Below are positions 1-12,059 of a stretch of 64,000 nucleotides of DNA, piece by piece. The stretch spans positions 6,758,001 to 6,822,000 of the forward strand of contig ML058337.1 in assembly GCA_003013855.2 (NCBI GenBank), read 5' to 3'. A program made the translations under genes and the position numbers. The DNA comes from Liriodendron chinense. Its lineage: Eukaryota; Streptophyta; Magnoliopsida; Magnoliales; Magnoliaceae. The notes beneath the pieces are model-generated. The model was not told where the DNA came from and ran no database searches. It saw nothing but the letters and a program-made list of their open reading frames with translations. The first letter of the stretch is position 1; every line of letters starts with the position of its first letter.

Positions 1-3000
1 TTCGAGCTCATGGGTCTAGATGAAGCTCGGGATGAGGAAGATGATGATCCAGCTCCCGAACTAGAGGATCTCCTCAAAAAGTTCGAATCTAAAGCCAATG
101 TTGTAGCCGATGATTTTGAGATAGTAAACTTGGGGACACCTGAGATCCCTAGGGAAGTACGCATTGGAAAATCGTTGCACCTGAGATGAAACAGAAAATG
201 ATAGAGTTCCTAGCTCCAAGATTGTCCAACTTCGCGTTCTCATATGAAGACATGCCGGGGCTCGATGAAGAGCTCGTTATACAGCATCTGCCAACCAAGG
301 CAGATATGAAGCCAGTAAAGCAGAAACTTCGAAGAATCAAGCCAGAATGGGCTTTGAAAGTCCGAGATGAAGTCATCAAGCAGTACAACGCGGGATTCTT
401 GGTAGTCTCCAACTACCCTGAATGGCTCGCCAACATCGTACCAGTACCAAAGAAGGATGGCAAGGTTTGAATGTGCATCGACTTCCGAGATCTCAACAAA
501 GCCAGTCCAAAAGATGACTTCCCTTTGCCACATATCGACACTCTGGTCGACAACACTGCTGGATACAAGATCTTCTCATTCATGGACGGGTTCTCAGGTT
601 ACAATCAGATCAAGATGGCCGTCGAAGATCGCGAGAAGACATCATTTATCACCCCCTGGGGAACCTTCTGTTACAGGGTGATGCCATTCAGTCTGAAGAA
701 CGCAGGAGCAACGTATCAGCGAGTAATGACAGCATTATTCCATGACATGATGAACAAAGAGCTTGAAGTATATGTGGACGACATGATCGTCAAATCTCGC
801 ACAATTGAAAGACACTTTGAAGATCTGAAGAAGTTATTCAATAGATTAGAAAAGTACAAGCTCCGCCTCAACCCTCAGAAATGCGTCTTCGGTGCAATGG
901 GAGGAAAGCTCCTCGGCTTTATGGTGAGTGAGGATGGCATCAGGGTCGACGAGACCAAAACCAGAGCAATCATCGAGATGCCCCCTCCTAGAACAGAGAA
1001 GGAAATTCATGGCTTCCTCGGCAGAATTCAATACATCAGCCGCTTCATCGCACAGCTCACACCTATTTGTGAGCCCATTTTCAAGCTCCTTCGGAAGAAT
1101 GTTCCAAAAGAATGGAATGATGATTGCCAAGTCGCCTTCGATCGTGTCAAGAAATATCTCATGAATCCTCCAGTCCTAGTGCCGCCCACTCCTGGACGTC
1201 CACTGTTGTTATACATCTCGGTAGCAGCAGAAGCCATCGGCTGTGTCCTCGGCCAGCACGACGAGACCGGGAAGAAGGAACAAGCGATATACTATTTGAG
1301 CCAAAAGTTCACCGACTACGAGACCAGGTATTCCCCGATCGAGAAGACCTGCCTCGCCCTAGTCTGGGCAACTCAGCGACTCCGTCAATACATGATTGCA
1401 TTCCCTATTCTCCTCCTCGCTCACATGGATCCGCTCAAGTACCTGTTCGAGAAACCGGCACTCACTGGGAGAATAGTTAAATGGCAGCTACTCCTGTCTG
1501 AGTTCGACATCACCTATGTCACTCAGAAGGCAATCAAGGGACAGGCCCACACCGATCATCTTGCCGCCCACTCCCTCCTGGATTATCAACCGCTCAAGAC
1601 GTTCTTCCCTGATGAAGATCTCTTGTTTATTGAAGAAGAAGAAAAGAAGAAAGATGAGTGGACGTTATTCTTCGACGGCGCAGCAAATTCTAAAGGAAGA
1701 GGTATTGGAGCAATCCTCTACTCTCCAGACGATGTCCCTATTCCTATCTCAAGGCGCATAGTATTCGAGTGCACCAACAACATGGCAGAGTACGAAGCAT
1801 GCATCGCTGGCTTAAGGGAAGCCATAATCCTGGGCGTCAAGAAGCTATGAGTATTTGGAGACTCACAGGTTATCATCAATCAGACCAATGGCGAATGGAA
1901 AACCAAGGATGAGAAGCTGATACCATATCATGTGTATCTTGACAATCTGATCGAAGAATTCAAGGAAATCACCTTCTCATACATGCCCAGAGCCAAGAAC
2001 CAGTTTGCAGATGCTCTCGCCACACTGGCATTAATGCTCGAGATCCCGAAAGGAGCTTCAGAATGGGAACTCACAGTCGAAATTCAAGAAGAACCTGTCT
2101 TTTGCCTGCAAATAGAAGAAGCCGAAGCTGTCCCTGACAAACCGTGGTATGTCGACATCAAGCAATATCTCGAAACCCAAGGGTATCCAGAGTCAGCAAC
2201 AGCAACAGATCGCCGAACCATTCAGCGTTTGGCCGGCCAGTTCACCATCAGTGGCGAAGTTCTTTACAAGCAATCCTATAATTACATCCTCCTTCGATGC
2301 ATCGATGAAACAGAAGCTGCAAAGATCATGAAAGAAATACACGAAGGAATCTGTGGCCCACACATGAATGGGCACATGATGGCAAAGAAGATTCTATGAC
2401 TCGGCTACTATTGGCTCACCATGGAGACAGACTGTTGCCAGCACGTCAGAAAATGCTTCAAGTGTCAGGAGCATGCGAATCAAATCCATGCCCCATCATC
2501 AGAGTTATACAACCTGACCACCCCCTGGCCCTTCTCCATGTGGGGGCTCGACATCATCGGCAAGATCAGTCCCAAAGCATCAAATGGTCATGAGTACATA
2601 CTTGTGGCAGTCGACTACTTCACCAAGTGGGTAGAGGCAGCCTCCTACACCACGATTGCAGCATCTCAGGTGATCAAATTCATGAAGAACAACATCATAT
2701 GCCGGTATGGAATCCCCAATGCTATCATCACAGATAATGGGACCCCGTTCATCAACAAGAAGATGGATGACTTCCTCAGCAAATTCAAGATCCAACGTCA
2801 TCGATCAAGCCCCTACCGTCCCCAGAAGAATGGTGGGGTAGAAGCCGCAAACAAGACAACCGTCAGGATACTTGAGAAGATGGTCGTGACCTATCGAGAT
2901 TGGTCAGATATGCTCTCATATGCACTTTGGGCCTATCGAACGTCTGTACGGTCTACTACGGGCGTTACTCCTTTCGAGCTTACTTATGGAATGGAAGCAG

Positions 3001-3395
3001 TCCTACCGGTCGAGGTGGAAATACCATCGCTACGGGTGTTATTAGAAAGCGGAGTTGAAGAAGGAGAATGGCAACGGGCCAGATTCGATCAGTTGCAGCT
3101 AGCAGATGAAAAGCGCATGCGTGCGCTAAGTCATTCTCAGTGTTATCAGAAAAGGATCGCTCGGGCTTATAACAAGAGAGTCCGAAAAAGAAGTTTCAAG
3201 GTAGGCGACATGGTCATGAAGAAGATTCTACCGTCGCACCTTCCGGATCCCAGAGGAAAGTTCAAACCCTCGTGGGACGGGCCACTGATAATCAGAGAAG
3301 TACTTCCAGGAGGCGCACTCAGACTCACCAGCATGAGAGGGGTGGATCTTCCTGAGCCAACCAACGCCGACAACGTAAAGATCTTTCACGGGTAA
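1..3395 (+). pseudogene. pol: Tat-1 pol (RT - RNase H - second RNase H - integrase), broken
   Basis: This is the replication polyprotein of Tat-1. Reverse transcriptase shows the catalytic YVDD at 771-782. The usual Ty3 RNase H follows at about 1130-1600. A second, archaeal-type RNase H spans about 1660-2040, with its four acidic positions in the contexts FFDGAAN, NNMAEYEA, FGDSQ and FADALATLA. Integrase has an HHCC-type finger around 2330-2480 and the three acidic residues in GLDIIG, TDNGTPF and GGVEAAN. The left edge is cut by the window. Reading starts in frame 1 and moves to frame 3 near position 181, where one base appears lost. Three in-frame TGA stops follow at 468-470, 1848-1850 and 2397-2399, after which the same frame continues to the stop at 3395. 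All catalytic residues survive, so the damage is limited to a few point changes. Confidence 0.92.
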
Positions 3396-3829
3396 GTTAT
3401 TCTGACCTTATCAAAAGTTACTTTAATAGAGCTGAAGTCAAGAGGTCGAAGCTAAGACCTCTGAGAAATCATTTCCGTCCACCAACAAGTGTTTCAAATA
3501 AGGGATTCAAAAAGAGAAAAATACAAAAAAAAAGAGAGAGAAAAAGAATACAAAAGAAAAAGAAAAGAGAAAGAAAAAGGGAAGCCAAAACAAGGCACCC
3601 AAGAAAAAATTAGTCCAAGAAGAAACACAGTCATCCATCCATTCATCTCAGAAGGGTCTTTAGCAAAGACCGACAGCTCTATTATCGTAACTCAAGATAA
3701 GGGCTGAAAGACTGCCATCGGCCGGCAACGACGGATTCCCGACCTCTAGCCGCCGCAGTTATCCAAAGATTCAGAAAAAGAAAAAAAAAGAAAGAAAAAG
3801 AAAATGTGTGCCTAAACAAAGAGGGCGGA
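3396..3829. other. Purine-rich spacer after Tat-1 pol
   Basis: This is the non-coding start of the post-integrase tail. It contains two A/G-rich low-complexity tracts (about 3495-3585 and 3770-3805). The translated frames are lysine-rich only because of base composition. I see no gene here. Confidence 0.6.
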
Positions 3830-4051
3830 GTGAAAACCCGAAAGGGCGCTCCGAGTAAAAACAGTGGGCATACAGCAGACTTGGTGAAAACCCGAAAGGG
3901 CACTGAGGGTAAAAATAGCATAGCTGCCAAGGGACAGGCAAGATCATATACCCGGGACATGGTGAAAACTCGAAAGGGCACCACGGGCAAAAATGACGGG
4001 GAAAAGCCGGCTGTGGTGAAAACTCGAAAGAGCACTGCAGGCAAAAATGGC
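3830..4051 (+). repeat. Four interspersed copies of a GTGAAAACCCGAAAGGGC motif
   Basis: Copies begin at 3830, 3884, 3962 and 4016. Each is about 32 bases long, with core gtgaaaacYcgaaaRRgc followed by a variable stretch and then a run like ggYaaaaa. The spacers between copies are unrelated in sequence and the starts lie 54, 78 and 54 bases apart. Similar motifs are, as far as I recall, common just after the integrase gene in other plant Tat elements, so this is likely a conserved but unexplained part of the element and not a satellite. Confidence 0.75.
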
Positions 4052-4497
4052 TCAAATGAAAAAAAAAGAAAAAATAAAAGTGCAGGTACCAAGAAATCAG
4101 ACAGTCCAGATCGGTTCAAGCAGTTACAGTTCAAGAACAAGAAGAAGTGCAGTCAGGAGCGAAGAATTCTGTAAAATCTGACAATCTCAAGAGGCAATAG
4201 TTTCCATTGCCTACACCTCTAGGGAACCAAAGGAGCACTCAAGTTAAATCTCGAAACATCGGTCAAAGCATGGGCCGAGCCCTAGTTCTGATTCCTATAT
4301 CCCGACACAAAATCCAGACACTCACTCACAAGACAACTCATGGCACAGTAGATTTTCAAAAAGTTTTCTTCTTTTTCACTAAATGCATCATATTTCTTTA
4401 CACATATCATGTCAGCTTTTTCAAAAAAAATACAAAAAAATATATGCATCATCATCAATCATATATGTAAAAAGGAATGTGCAGGTGGCCAACACAA
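4052..4497. other. Non-coding spacer between Tat-1 pol tail and the antisense gene
   Basis: This stretch is AT-rich sequence with several A and T runs (for example 4360-4450). It lies between the convergent ends of pol (plus strand) and the antisense gene ending at 4498, so it is where the two transcripts would terminate. I see no gene or clear repeat in it. Confidence 0.5.
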
Positions 4498-7373
4498 TTA
4501 ATCTTTACCCTCCTCCTCGGCCACATCAGGTAAGTCCTCTGACTCATAAAAAGATAACCTCTCTCTCAACCTGCTCACCTCCATACGCAGGTAATGCGCC
4601 TCATCGCGCTCAAGGGTACGGATCGCTGTCTCCTCATCAGACAATCTCTGATCGGCAGCCAATCTCCTCGACATCATCTCACAATGATAACGAAGTGCAG
4701 AGATCTCAGACAGCAGATGGCCATGAGTGGCCAAAAGGAAGCAAGGATCAATGAAAGGGCGCTCCTTAAAAGGTTCATATGAACCAGATGAAGAGCCAGC
4801 ATCTCCAAGGATATCCTGCTCATCCTCATCAACAGTCTGATGCCAGCAAGGGATACGTCGATACAAAGACTGCTCAGCAACCCAGTACTGATATGGAGCG
4901 GTCGCCATCGGAAAAGTCCGCAGTTCAAAACCCAACAAATCAGCAATCAAGTAACTCGCCCAAGAACAATCAATCCGGGTCCTGAAGTCAGAGGATCTAG
5001 AGGGAAGTGCTCGACGCCCGATACCCGTGAAAGCGAAAAGAGGAACATCCTGCTCATACCCAAACTACCGCAGGAACCGGATGGGATGGTAAGAAAAGTA
5101 GGATCGAAAGCCTACCAACATCAGAGGATAGCGGTGTGCATCACAAAGCACGGGAGGAAGTAAAAGCCAAGATGACTCCCAACGAACGTTCCAGTCACGA
5201 AGTTCAGCGAACATCCTGCGATACAAGGGCTCGCTCATCCTAGCTGTATGAGGAAGAAACTCCATGATGTGTCGCATAAGGTCTGAGCAACGAGTGTCAG
5301 GAAAAGGTAAAGAAATTCAGCTAGAGCAAAGCAATTCCTAGCAAAGCAAGAAGAAAAAGGATGTAGAAAAGATACCTGAAGAAAGGCACAACAGCCGCGA
5401 AGAACACGAGTGCGGCCCAGGGCGAAGTCAGTCAACCCATTGAACAGCTCGGCCAAGGTAAGAGAAATGATCCCCTGCCGACGGATAGCTCGGCTCATCA
5501 CCTCAAAAAGCAGAGGAGTCTGGGACCTGCGCCATCCCGAGAATAGCACATCAGCAATCAAGCAGAACATCAGTGCGTTCCGAGCAAAGGTAGAACCGGC
5601 CACACTCCAAGGACCCGAAAAAAGATCATACAGTAAGTCCAAGGAGAACACTACAGCATCCTGGCCGGCAGCTGCAGGATGAACAAGATAAGGGATCCAG
5701 AACCAGTTCTGCGGTGTGGCAGTCTTCGGCGAGAAATACTGAGTATAATCCCAGGGCAAGCCTGTCAAGCGTGCAAACTCCTCCAAAGAAGGCCCCATCT
5801 TCATATCGTTGAACGCAAACAACTTCAACGAAGGGACCCAGTCAATCAAGGCAGCTCCAAGCATCCTCCAATCAATATCAACTCTAGCCATATGGACCAG
5901 ACTGCCAAAGCCATAGGACTCTAACTCCCGAATCTCATAAGCTGACAAGCTGTCAAGCCAAGCAAGCAGTCGAGGCGAGCAAGAAGGACGAGGAAGCAGC
6001 TGACAAGTCCTCACTGGTGCCCCCTCCAGAACAAAAGGCCCAGAAATCAAGGACAGCTCATCAAGGATCGGAAGGTCGACGGGCGAAGGAGAAGGAAAAG
6101 CTGGAATCTCTGCAGGCTCAACAGCCCCTGACCTGCCCTTAGTAACAGCTATGTCTGATATAGTCGCATCACTATCTGAAACTGTCATAACCTCAGCCGC
6201 ATGGGAAGACTCGCCCACCTCATGAATGGAGTGCGCAAAAGACCGACGATCAGGAGAAGGACGATACTCCCCATCAAAAGGGCTACCAGTGAAGATCACA
6301 CCACACATCGTGGTATCCTGGCTAATTTGACCGTCAAAGAAAGCATCTGAACCATCCATAAGGGTCCCGGGTACCTCGATCGAAGAATCAACGGTCAGAT
6401 CTGGACCTACAGCTCTCTCCAACAGGAAATCATGAATCCAAACATCATCCTGGCCGATCAAAGGGATCATCGAGGCATCTGCACCGTCCATCATCAGGGG
6501 GACATCATCAATGATCACATCAAGACCACCCAAACAAGTGTGTCGCACATCCTGGCCCTCATCAAGAGCATCCAAACCGTCAAAGGTATCATCTAAACCA
6601 TCCATCCCATCCAGACATGAGATCAGCCCATCAATGTCCATCATGGTCCCATCACTTCCATCAATCACATCATCCATATGGCCCACACTCAAGGGATGCA
6701 TAGCCTCACCTATATCCCATCTCCCCATCCCATCCATACCATCCATTTCTCCCATAATGAAGGGCCCATTCAAATCTGAAATTCCAGCCATCCCACCATT
6801 AATGGAGCCATTCAAAGCTCCACCAACCACCAAGCTTAAGTCTTCATCAATGCCCCCTCTGAATGCCACATCTACCCCATCCATTAAAGGCATCTCCCCA
6901 TTATTAAAGCTCAGTTGAAAATCTGAAGTGTGGGACCCACCATGGGCAGCCCCCATAGCCCCTAAATCTCCACCATCCATGGCCCAAGAAGGGACAAAGC
7001 AAGATGAGGATAAGATGATGAGGAAAGAGGAGACAAAGAGAAGATTCATTGTTGGAATCGAACCTGAACGTACAGAGCAGGTGGGGACAGCAGCAACAAA
7101 GACCAGGGAATGTCCGAGCACGAGCCAGCCCAGGCCGCTCAAGAGGCGAGCCCTAGGCGGCCTGCTCTGGGCCTCCCGTACGGACGCGGTTCCTCTCTCT
7201 CCGCGGGATTGGCTCCAGGGTTCTTGGTAGGTGAGGCTGACAGTCCACGTCAGCAGATGGCGCTCCATGAGCCGCCCAAGGTTCCGGTCCACTCTAGATT
7301 TCGATTGAGGCTGATCAAGATCATATACAAGGTACCCCACCGGTCCAATCATGAAGTAATGCGGCCAGAACAT
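4498..7373 (-). pseudogene. Tat-1 antisense gene 2: DUF7745 / plant-mobile-domain-like protein, broken
   Basis: The gene lies on the strand opposite to pol. Exon 1 runs 7373-5376, then an apparent GT-AG intron (5375-5283, donor gtatctttt, acceptor gttgctcag), then exon 2 from 5282 to a TAA at 4498. The N-terminal part is rich in Asp-Gly-Met repeats and acidic. The later part carries the fold expected of DUF7745 or plant-mobile-domain proteins (contexts FARLTGLPWDYTQYF and RGCCAFLQ, then FSYHPIRFLR). Two faults are visible: exon 1 ends in phase 0 while exon 2 is open in a different phase, implying a small indel, and a TAG at 5067-5065 falls where relatives have Gln. The start is uncertain: Met codons at 7373 and just upstream of the acidic repeat are both possible. 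The protein's role is unknown. Confidence 0.7.
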
Positions 7374-7379
7374 GGCTGA

Positions 7380-7900
7380 TCAAGTCAAAGAGAAGGAAAG
7401 GTGATCAAGTGGGGGCCACAAGCAATCCAAGTCATTCAAAGACTAGATCACCATAATCTAAACCATTGAAGAACCTACATGAGCCATCAAACAACAAGAT
7501 CAAAGGGCTGATCATCAAAAGAAGGGCCAGAATCCAAGATCTAATCATCAAGTGGGCCCACAAAGCCAAGTCAAGCGATCTGAGACATTCAAGCCATCAT
7601 CTGCACCATGAGAAACCTTCTTAGCCCCACAAATCATCAAAAGAGGTGCCCCAAAGTAAAGCCAAGGTTTCAAGTGGGCCCACAGGGACAAATCTAGCAA
7701 TCTGAACCATTCAAGGGCTAAATCATCAAGATCCAAACCATTGGAAAGCTTACCCAAGTCATGGAGCAGCAAGATCAAAGGTTCGATCATCAAAAGAAGT
7801 GCCAGAATCCAAGATCTAATCATCAAGTGGGCCCACAAGGCCTAATCAAGCAATCTGAACCGTTCAAGTCATCAGCCATGCAGTTAAAAAGCCTCATCTT
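7380..7900. repeat. Tandem repeat of about 274 bp with half-unit similarity
   Basis: The segment starting near 7497 (agatcaaagg...ctaatcatcaagtgggcc) recurs near 7771 with few changes. The intervening half-unit (7650-7740) resembles sequence near 7400-7480. The unit is about 274 bp, probably built from two diverged halves of about 137 bp. It separates the two antisense genes and has no coding signal. Confidence 0.7.
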
Positions 7901-8058
7901 CTGCAAATCATTAAGGAACAAGTCAAAGGTCAAAGCATCCAGACATCATCAAGGAATTTGAAACAAGTCAAGAACCGTATATTCATTCAAAAAGCTTGAT
8001 ACAAAAGAAGATGAAAGCAAAAAGAACAAGGCCATATAAAGCGGAATACAAAAGCAAG
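7901..8058. other. Short non-coding spacer downstream of the antisense PMD gene
   Basis: This is A-rich sequence just past the stop codon of the antisense plant-mobile-domain gene. It would hold that gene's 3' untranslated region and terminator, but no clear polyadenylation signal stands out. Confidence 0.4.
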
Positions 8059-9552
8059 CTACAAGTCGCCAACATAGTCATCATCATCCCTCCTCTCGTC
8101 CCGCTCCTGACGATAAAGATCCATCAAAGGAGCAGTCACCGAGCCTCCAGCATATCTGCGACGGCCACCTGGAACATAAAGCGAAGGAAGCAGAGGCCCC
8201 TGGCCGAACAGCAAATACCATTCATCATAGTCACGATCCGGGATCGTGAAACGAAATCCGGGCTGGCCCTCGAGAGCCTCAACTCTCTCATCAACTGGCA
8301 TCCGAGCAGCTGGGAGAGGTGCAGAACAAGGGACCCGAGCCACCCCGGTGACCTACCGAAGCAACCTCTCACCTAGATACCACTGAAAAGATTCAGCATC
8401 GGAAAGCATGATATGGAGACATGAAGCATCGTATGCCTCCACACGCTGGGGGGTATAATAGAGAGGGAAACTGGCATACGGCATCCGAGTGAGCTGCAGC
8501 AAATGAGGTCACCACGATCAGTTACAGTACAGCACGAGGGCAAAGAAAAGCAAGATACTTACGTCCTCAACGGTCAACCCGTCTATGTCAGCACGCCAAT
8601 TGTCCCCGGAAACTCGGGAGTTCCGCTGACGGTTTTGCTGGTGCCAGTACATGTGGCGATACAGAGAGGGCTCAATATCATCCCGCATCCTCGGCGCAAG
8701 ATGGGGAAAATGGTCATAAAAACAGGTCTGGGCAAAAGCACATCTAATGATCAGAGAGAGAAAGAAGGCGAAAGCCTTCAGGAAAGGTGAAAGAAGAAAT
8801 ACCTCAACAACAGGCCAAAAACCTGTGAAGGACCGGCTATGTCGACAGGTCTTGTCCAGACCTTGAAAGATACGGGTCAAGATAGCCCCATTCCAGTTAT
8901 AGGGATGATGAAGATCCTCGACTAAACGAAGAAATTTAGGATCAACCCTCTCATTCGCATGGCAAAAAAGGAAGGACCCGAAGGCATAAGTGATCATGGC
9001 CCGTGCTTTATGGAGGGCCTCTCGCTCGGTGGTGGGGATGACGGAGGCAAAAGTGTTGTAGAACCATCGGATCTTTACTTGATGGCCTTGGAATTCACCC
9101 TCGGGTGGGACATCACCGACGAGCCGTAGCCAGTCAGTGGAAGTGAGGGGAGCCAGAGAGCTGACTTGAGGAACAACTGTTCCATGAAACGGAAAGCCTA
9201 CTTGCATATAAATGTCCAAGGGGGTTATTCCCCATTCACCACAAGGGAGCTGGAAGGTGTGGGTCTCGTCCCGCCACCTCTCGCAAAGTGCCGCGAGCAT
9301 CATGCGGTTAGCATCGTTATTACGAAAACGTAAGGTGAGGAGGCCAGCAAAGGGAGTACCATCCAGTACTCGTTCTAGCAAGGGCTGTGGATCCTTCACC
9401 CAGTTGTCCCAGCGATCCCTGGTACCTCGACCCTTGATAGCAGGAAGAGGTTGATGCTCCATAGCTAAGGAACACATGTGGTCCCCTCGGCGGACGATGA
9501 AGGCAGGATCATCTTCATCAATCACTCGGTGACCTCTGGTACCATCCGCCAT
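8059..9552 (-). pseudogene. Tat-1 antisense gene 1: plant mobile domain (PMD) protein, one nonsense change
   Basis: Three exons can be read on the minus strand: 9552-8803, 8727-8563 and 8493-8059. They are joined by short GT-AG introns of 75 bp (gtatttcttc...tgcccag) and 69 bp (gtaagtatc...ctgcag), both in phase 0. Splicing joins a typical plant-mobile-domain core: CERWRDETHTFQLPCGE, then a G-rich Tyr/Phe segment, then FTGFWPVVE continuing as FYDHFPHLAP in exon 2. Start is the ATG at 9552, and an acceptor-like ttgccag lies 15 bases upstream, suggesting an intron in the leader. A TAG at 8355-8353 interrupts exon 3 directly after YLGERLLR, where relatives have Gln. Otherwise the frame is open to the TAG at 8059. 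PMD proteins occur both as host silencing factors and inside transposons; the role here is unknown. Confidence 0.82.
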
Positions 9553-11620
9553 TGAATCCTACAAGTCTGGCAAGGTAAGTCCCTATCCCTTACCCATTAA
9601 AATCCAAATTATCATCCAAGAAACCCATGGGATTGGACTCACATTCAAATGCAAAATCTAAAGTCCAACTCCATGTGTCACTTAGGATATGTGTTGGGCC
9701 CATTGGAAAAAGTAAGGCCCACCTTAAAGAAGGTGGCATGGCATGCCTTAGGCAAGAAAAGTCTATCATCCAAGGACACATTTTGGACAACAAATGCACT
9801 CAAGTGCCATGAGATCAACAAAGGATCTTAATTCACATGAAATACCTTTTCAAAGTCCATATGTGGCCAAGGATTGGTCCACTTTTATGCCAAGGCCATG
9901 ATCCTCATTTAAGGTGCTTCCACCTTTTTACACATGTGCATGGACAAGTGGGGGATAGAAAGGAAGTGGGCCCCCAAGAACAACCCAAATGCCTCATCTC
10001 AATGGATTGGAGAGAGCACATAGCCCACTTGAAAAACATGAGAACCCATTCACGGGTTAACCATGGGCAACCCTATGTGCACCACCTTGATGAAAGTGTT
10101 GACCATGAGAATTCAACATGGCGATCTACCCACAAACACATGAATCAAAGAAGCTAATAGTAGAAAGTTGATGCACATAGCCCACATGAAGAACCAAGTT
10201 GAAAATGCCCATGAAAGGGTAAGTTTGGGCAACTTATGTGCACCAATTTCTTTACTAAAAAGGAAGACCAATTGAGCACAAGACGGCATGGCTTGATGAG
10301 TCGCCCAACCATCATGAAAATGGATAAGAATGGTACACATAGCCCATTTGAAGATCAAAATCCTAAATGTCCCTAAGCATGGGACAAAAATGGACAACTT
10401 ATGGGTATCATTCTTTCTCACAAATTGAAGAAGAAATTACTCATACTTGAGAATGATGGTGGATGACCCACCAAGCCCCCAAAGAAAAGATCAAGGAGCC
10501 ATAGTTGTATGGATAGCTCACTTGAGGATCATCCATTAGAGGTTGATAACATTAAGGGGAAACTCTTGAGAACCACATCCCTACCACAAGGAAAAACCAT
10601 TTGAACTTAGTGAGATTGATGGAACAACTCACTCATGGGACTTGTAGATGACCAAGTAACTCAAGTCCTCCATCCATCAAAAGAGAAAAAGCATGAAAGG
10701 AAAAAAGCCTACAATGGACAAAGTGTAGTGGTGCACACATGGTCCAAAGAAATCCAAGCTTCAATGAAGGCCCAAAAGCCCATCCACATGAAAAACTCCA
10801 AGGAGCCCACCACACTTTGTACAAGGATGTACATCATAATCAAGAGATGGTGGAAGGCTTGGGTCATTTGTCCATAAAGGCCCAACTAGGAAATCTAGCC
10901 CACTTGAGATCCAAAATGAAGAATGGGCTAGTCATCTTGGTCCATACATATGTGAAGAAAGATGGGGTCACCTAAGTGAGCCCCATGAGCCCAAAATTTG
11001 AGATGGGCCCTACCAAGCCCATGGGCCCAAACCTTGAAAAGAAGATGGAAAAGAAAGGAAGAGCATTAAGGAAAAATGACAAGAAAGAGAAAGCATGAGG
11101 GAGCCCAAAATAAAGCATTAGGCCCATCAAATACACCAAGAGCCATGACTTCACTTTGAGCCCATTTGATACATATGAAAAGAGGCCCAACTCCCATGAA
11201 AAAGATAGAGTATTTTGCCATGCACACTTGATGACATCGGAAAATCACCCTTTACAAAAAGGGAGTGTGAAAAGAAGAAAAGGAAAAATGAAGTGGAGAG
11301 CTTGCAATGTCCTTCTCCATGCACCACCTTTGAAAGAGACTTGAGATCTAGAAAATGGCCAAAAACACTTGGGCCCACCCTCACTCTTTTTGGAGTAGCT
11401 ACATGGAAAAAGAAAAGAGTCATGAGAAGAGATAATGAAGAAGGAAAAGGAAAAGAAAGGGAAAGGAAGTGGTCCATACCTTTACGACTCACCAAAGAGG
11501 GACCACCTTGCTGTCCCGAAACTTCTCTAAGGCCCACCACTTGAAAAGAGCAAAGGACCACCAAAGAAGAGAAAGAAAACTTGAAAAAAGAGAGAGTATG
11601 AGAGAGAGAAGAGAGAGATT
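9553..11620 (-). other. Probable leader region of the antisense PMD gene
   Basis: About 2 kb between the inferred antisense promoter (near 11655) and the PMD start codon. It contains many loosely repeated phrases of the type agcccacttgaaaa and gggcccacc, and no convincing ORF; the longest minus-strand frame near 11151-11624 begins with GTG and is low in complexity. A splice-acceptor-like ttgccag (9573-9567, minus strand) just before the ATG suggests a long leader intron. Confidence 0.5.
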
Positions 11621-11650
11621 GCACGATGGAGGGGGCAAGGGTGCCCCATG

Positions 11651-11745
11651 TTATATAGAAAAGGGGAGGGCACCCTTATACCCAGCCCACCAAAGAAACC
11701 GGGGGTCAGAGACCTTCCGGGCGGCCTATAGGAGGCCGTCCTAGC
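11651..11745 (-). promoter_or_regulatory. Candidate promoter of the Tat-1 antisense gene(s)
   Basis: On the minus strand a TATATAA box lies at 11657-11651, followed by a pyrimidine-rich stretch (about 11630-11575) as in plant leaders. About 55 bases upstream is a GC-rich near-palindrome (11717-11741, cggcctataggaggccg). A similar palindrome lies upstream of the TATA box of the element's own LTR (about 15474-15500). The position, upstream of the PMD gene and reading toward it, supports a promoter function. Confidence 0.5.
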
Positions 11746-12059
11746 CCCTACCTATATGAAACGACCTCTCTCCCCCTCTCCTTGGGAATAACTCCTCCTT
11801 GGGAAGGGTGGTTGCAAGTGAATCTTGTACCTCCATATAAGAATGAAGTGATGGAAGAGAATGGTGAGAAAAAAGAAGAGATCTCACCAAAATTTCATCT
11901 TGTGAGAAATTGGGGAGAAATTGGCTTGATGATGTGGAAAAGTTCCATGGAATTTTTAAGGAAAAGAAAGAAAAAGATTGACTTGGTCAAACAGTGATCT
12001 CAACCATCCAGGGGTATGACCTGATGATCTGAACCATTCCAAGAAGAATTCCCGTAGTC

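Noticed and set aside
3682..4174. Overlapping plus and minus frames with KTRKGT or FEFSP repeats
   Set aside because: They are translations of the GTGAAAACCCGAAAGGGC repeat in both directions.
11151..11624. 157-codon minus-strand frame in the Tat-1 antisense leader
   Set aside because: It starts with GTG, is rich in Ser/Phe from C/T-rich DNA and lies in the inferred leader. Not a credible protein.
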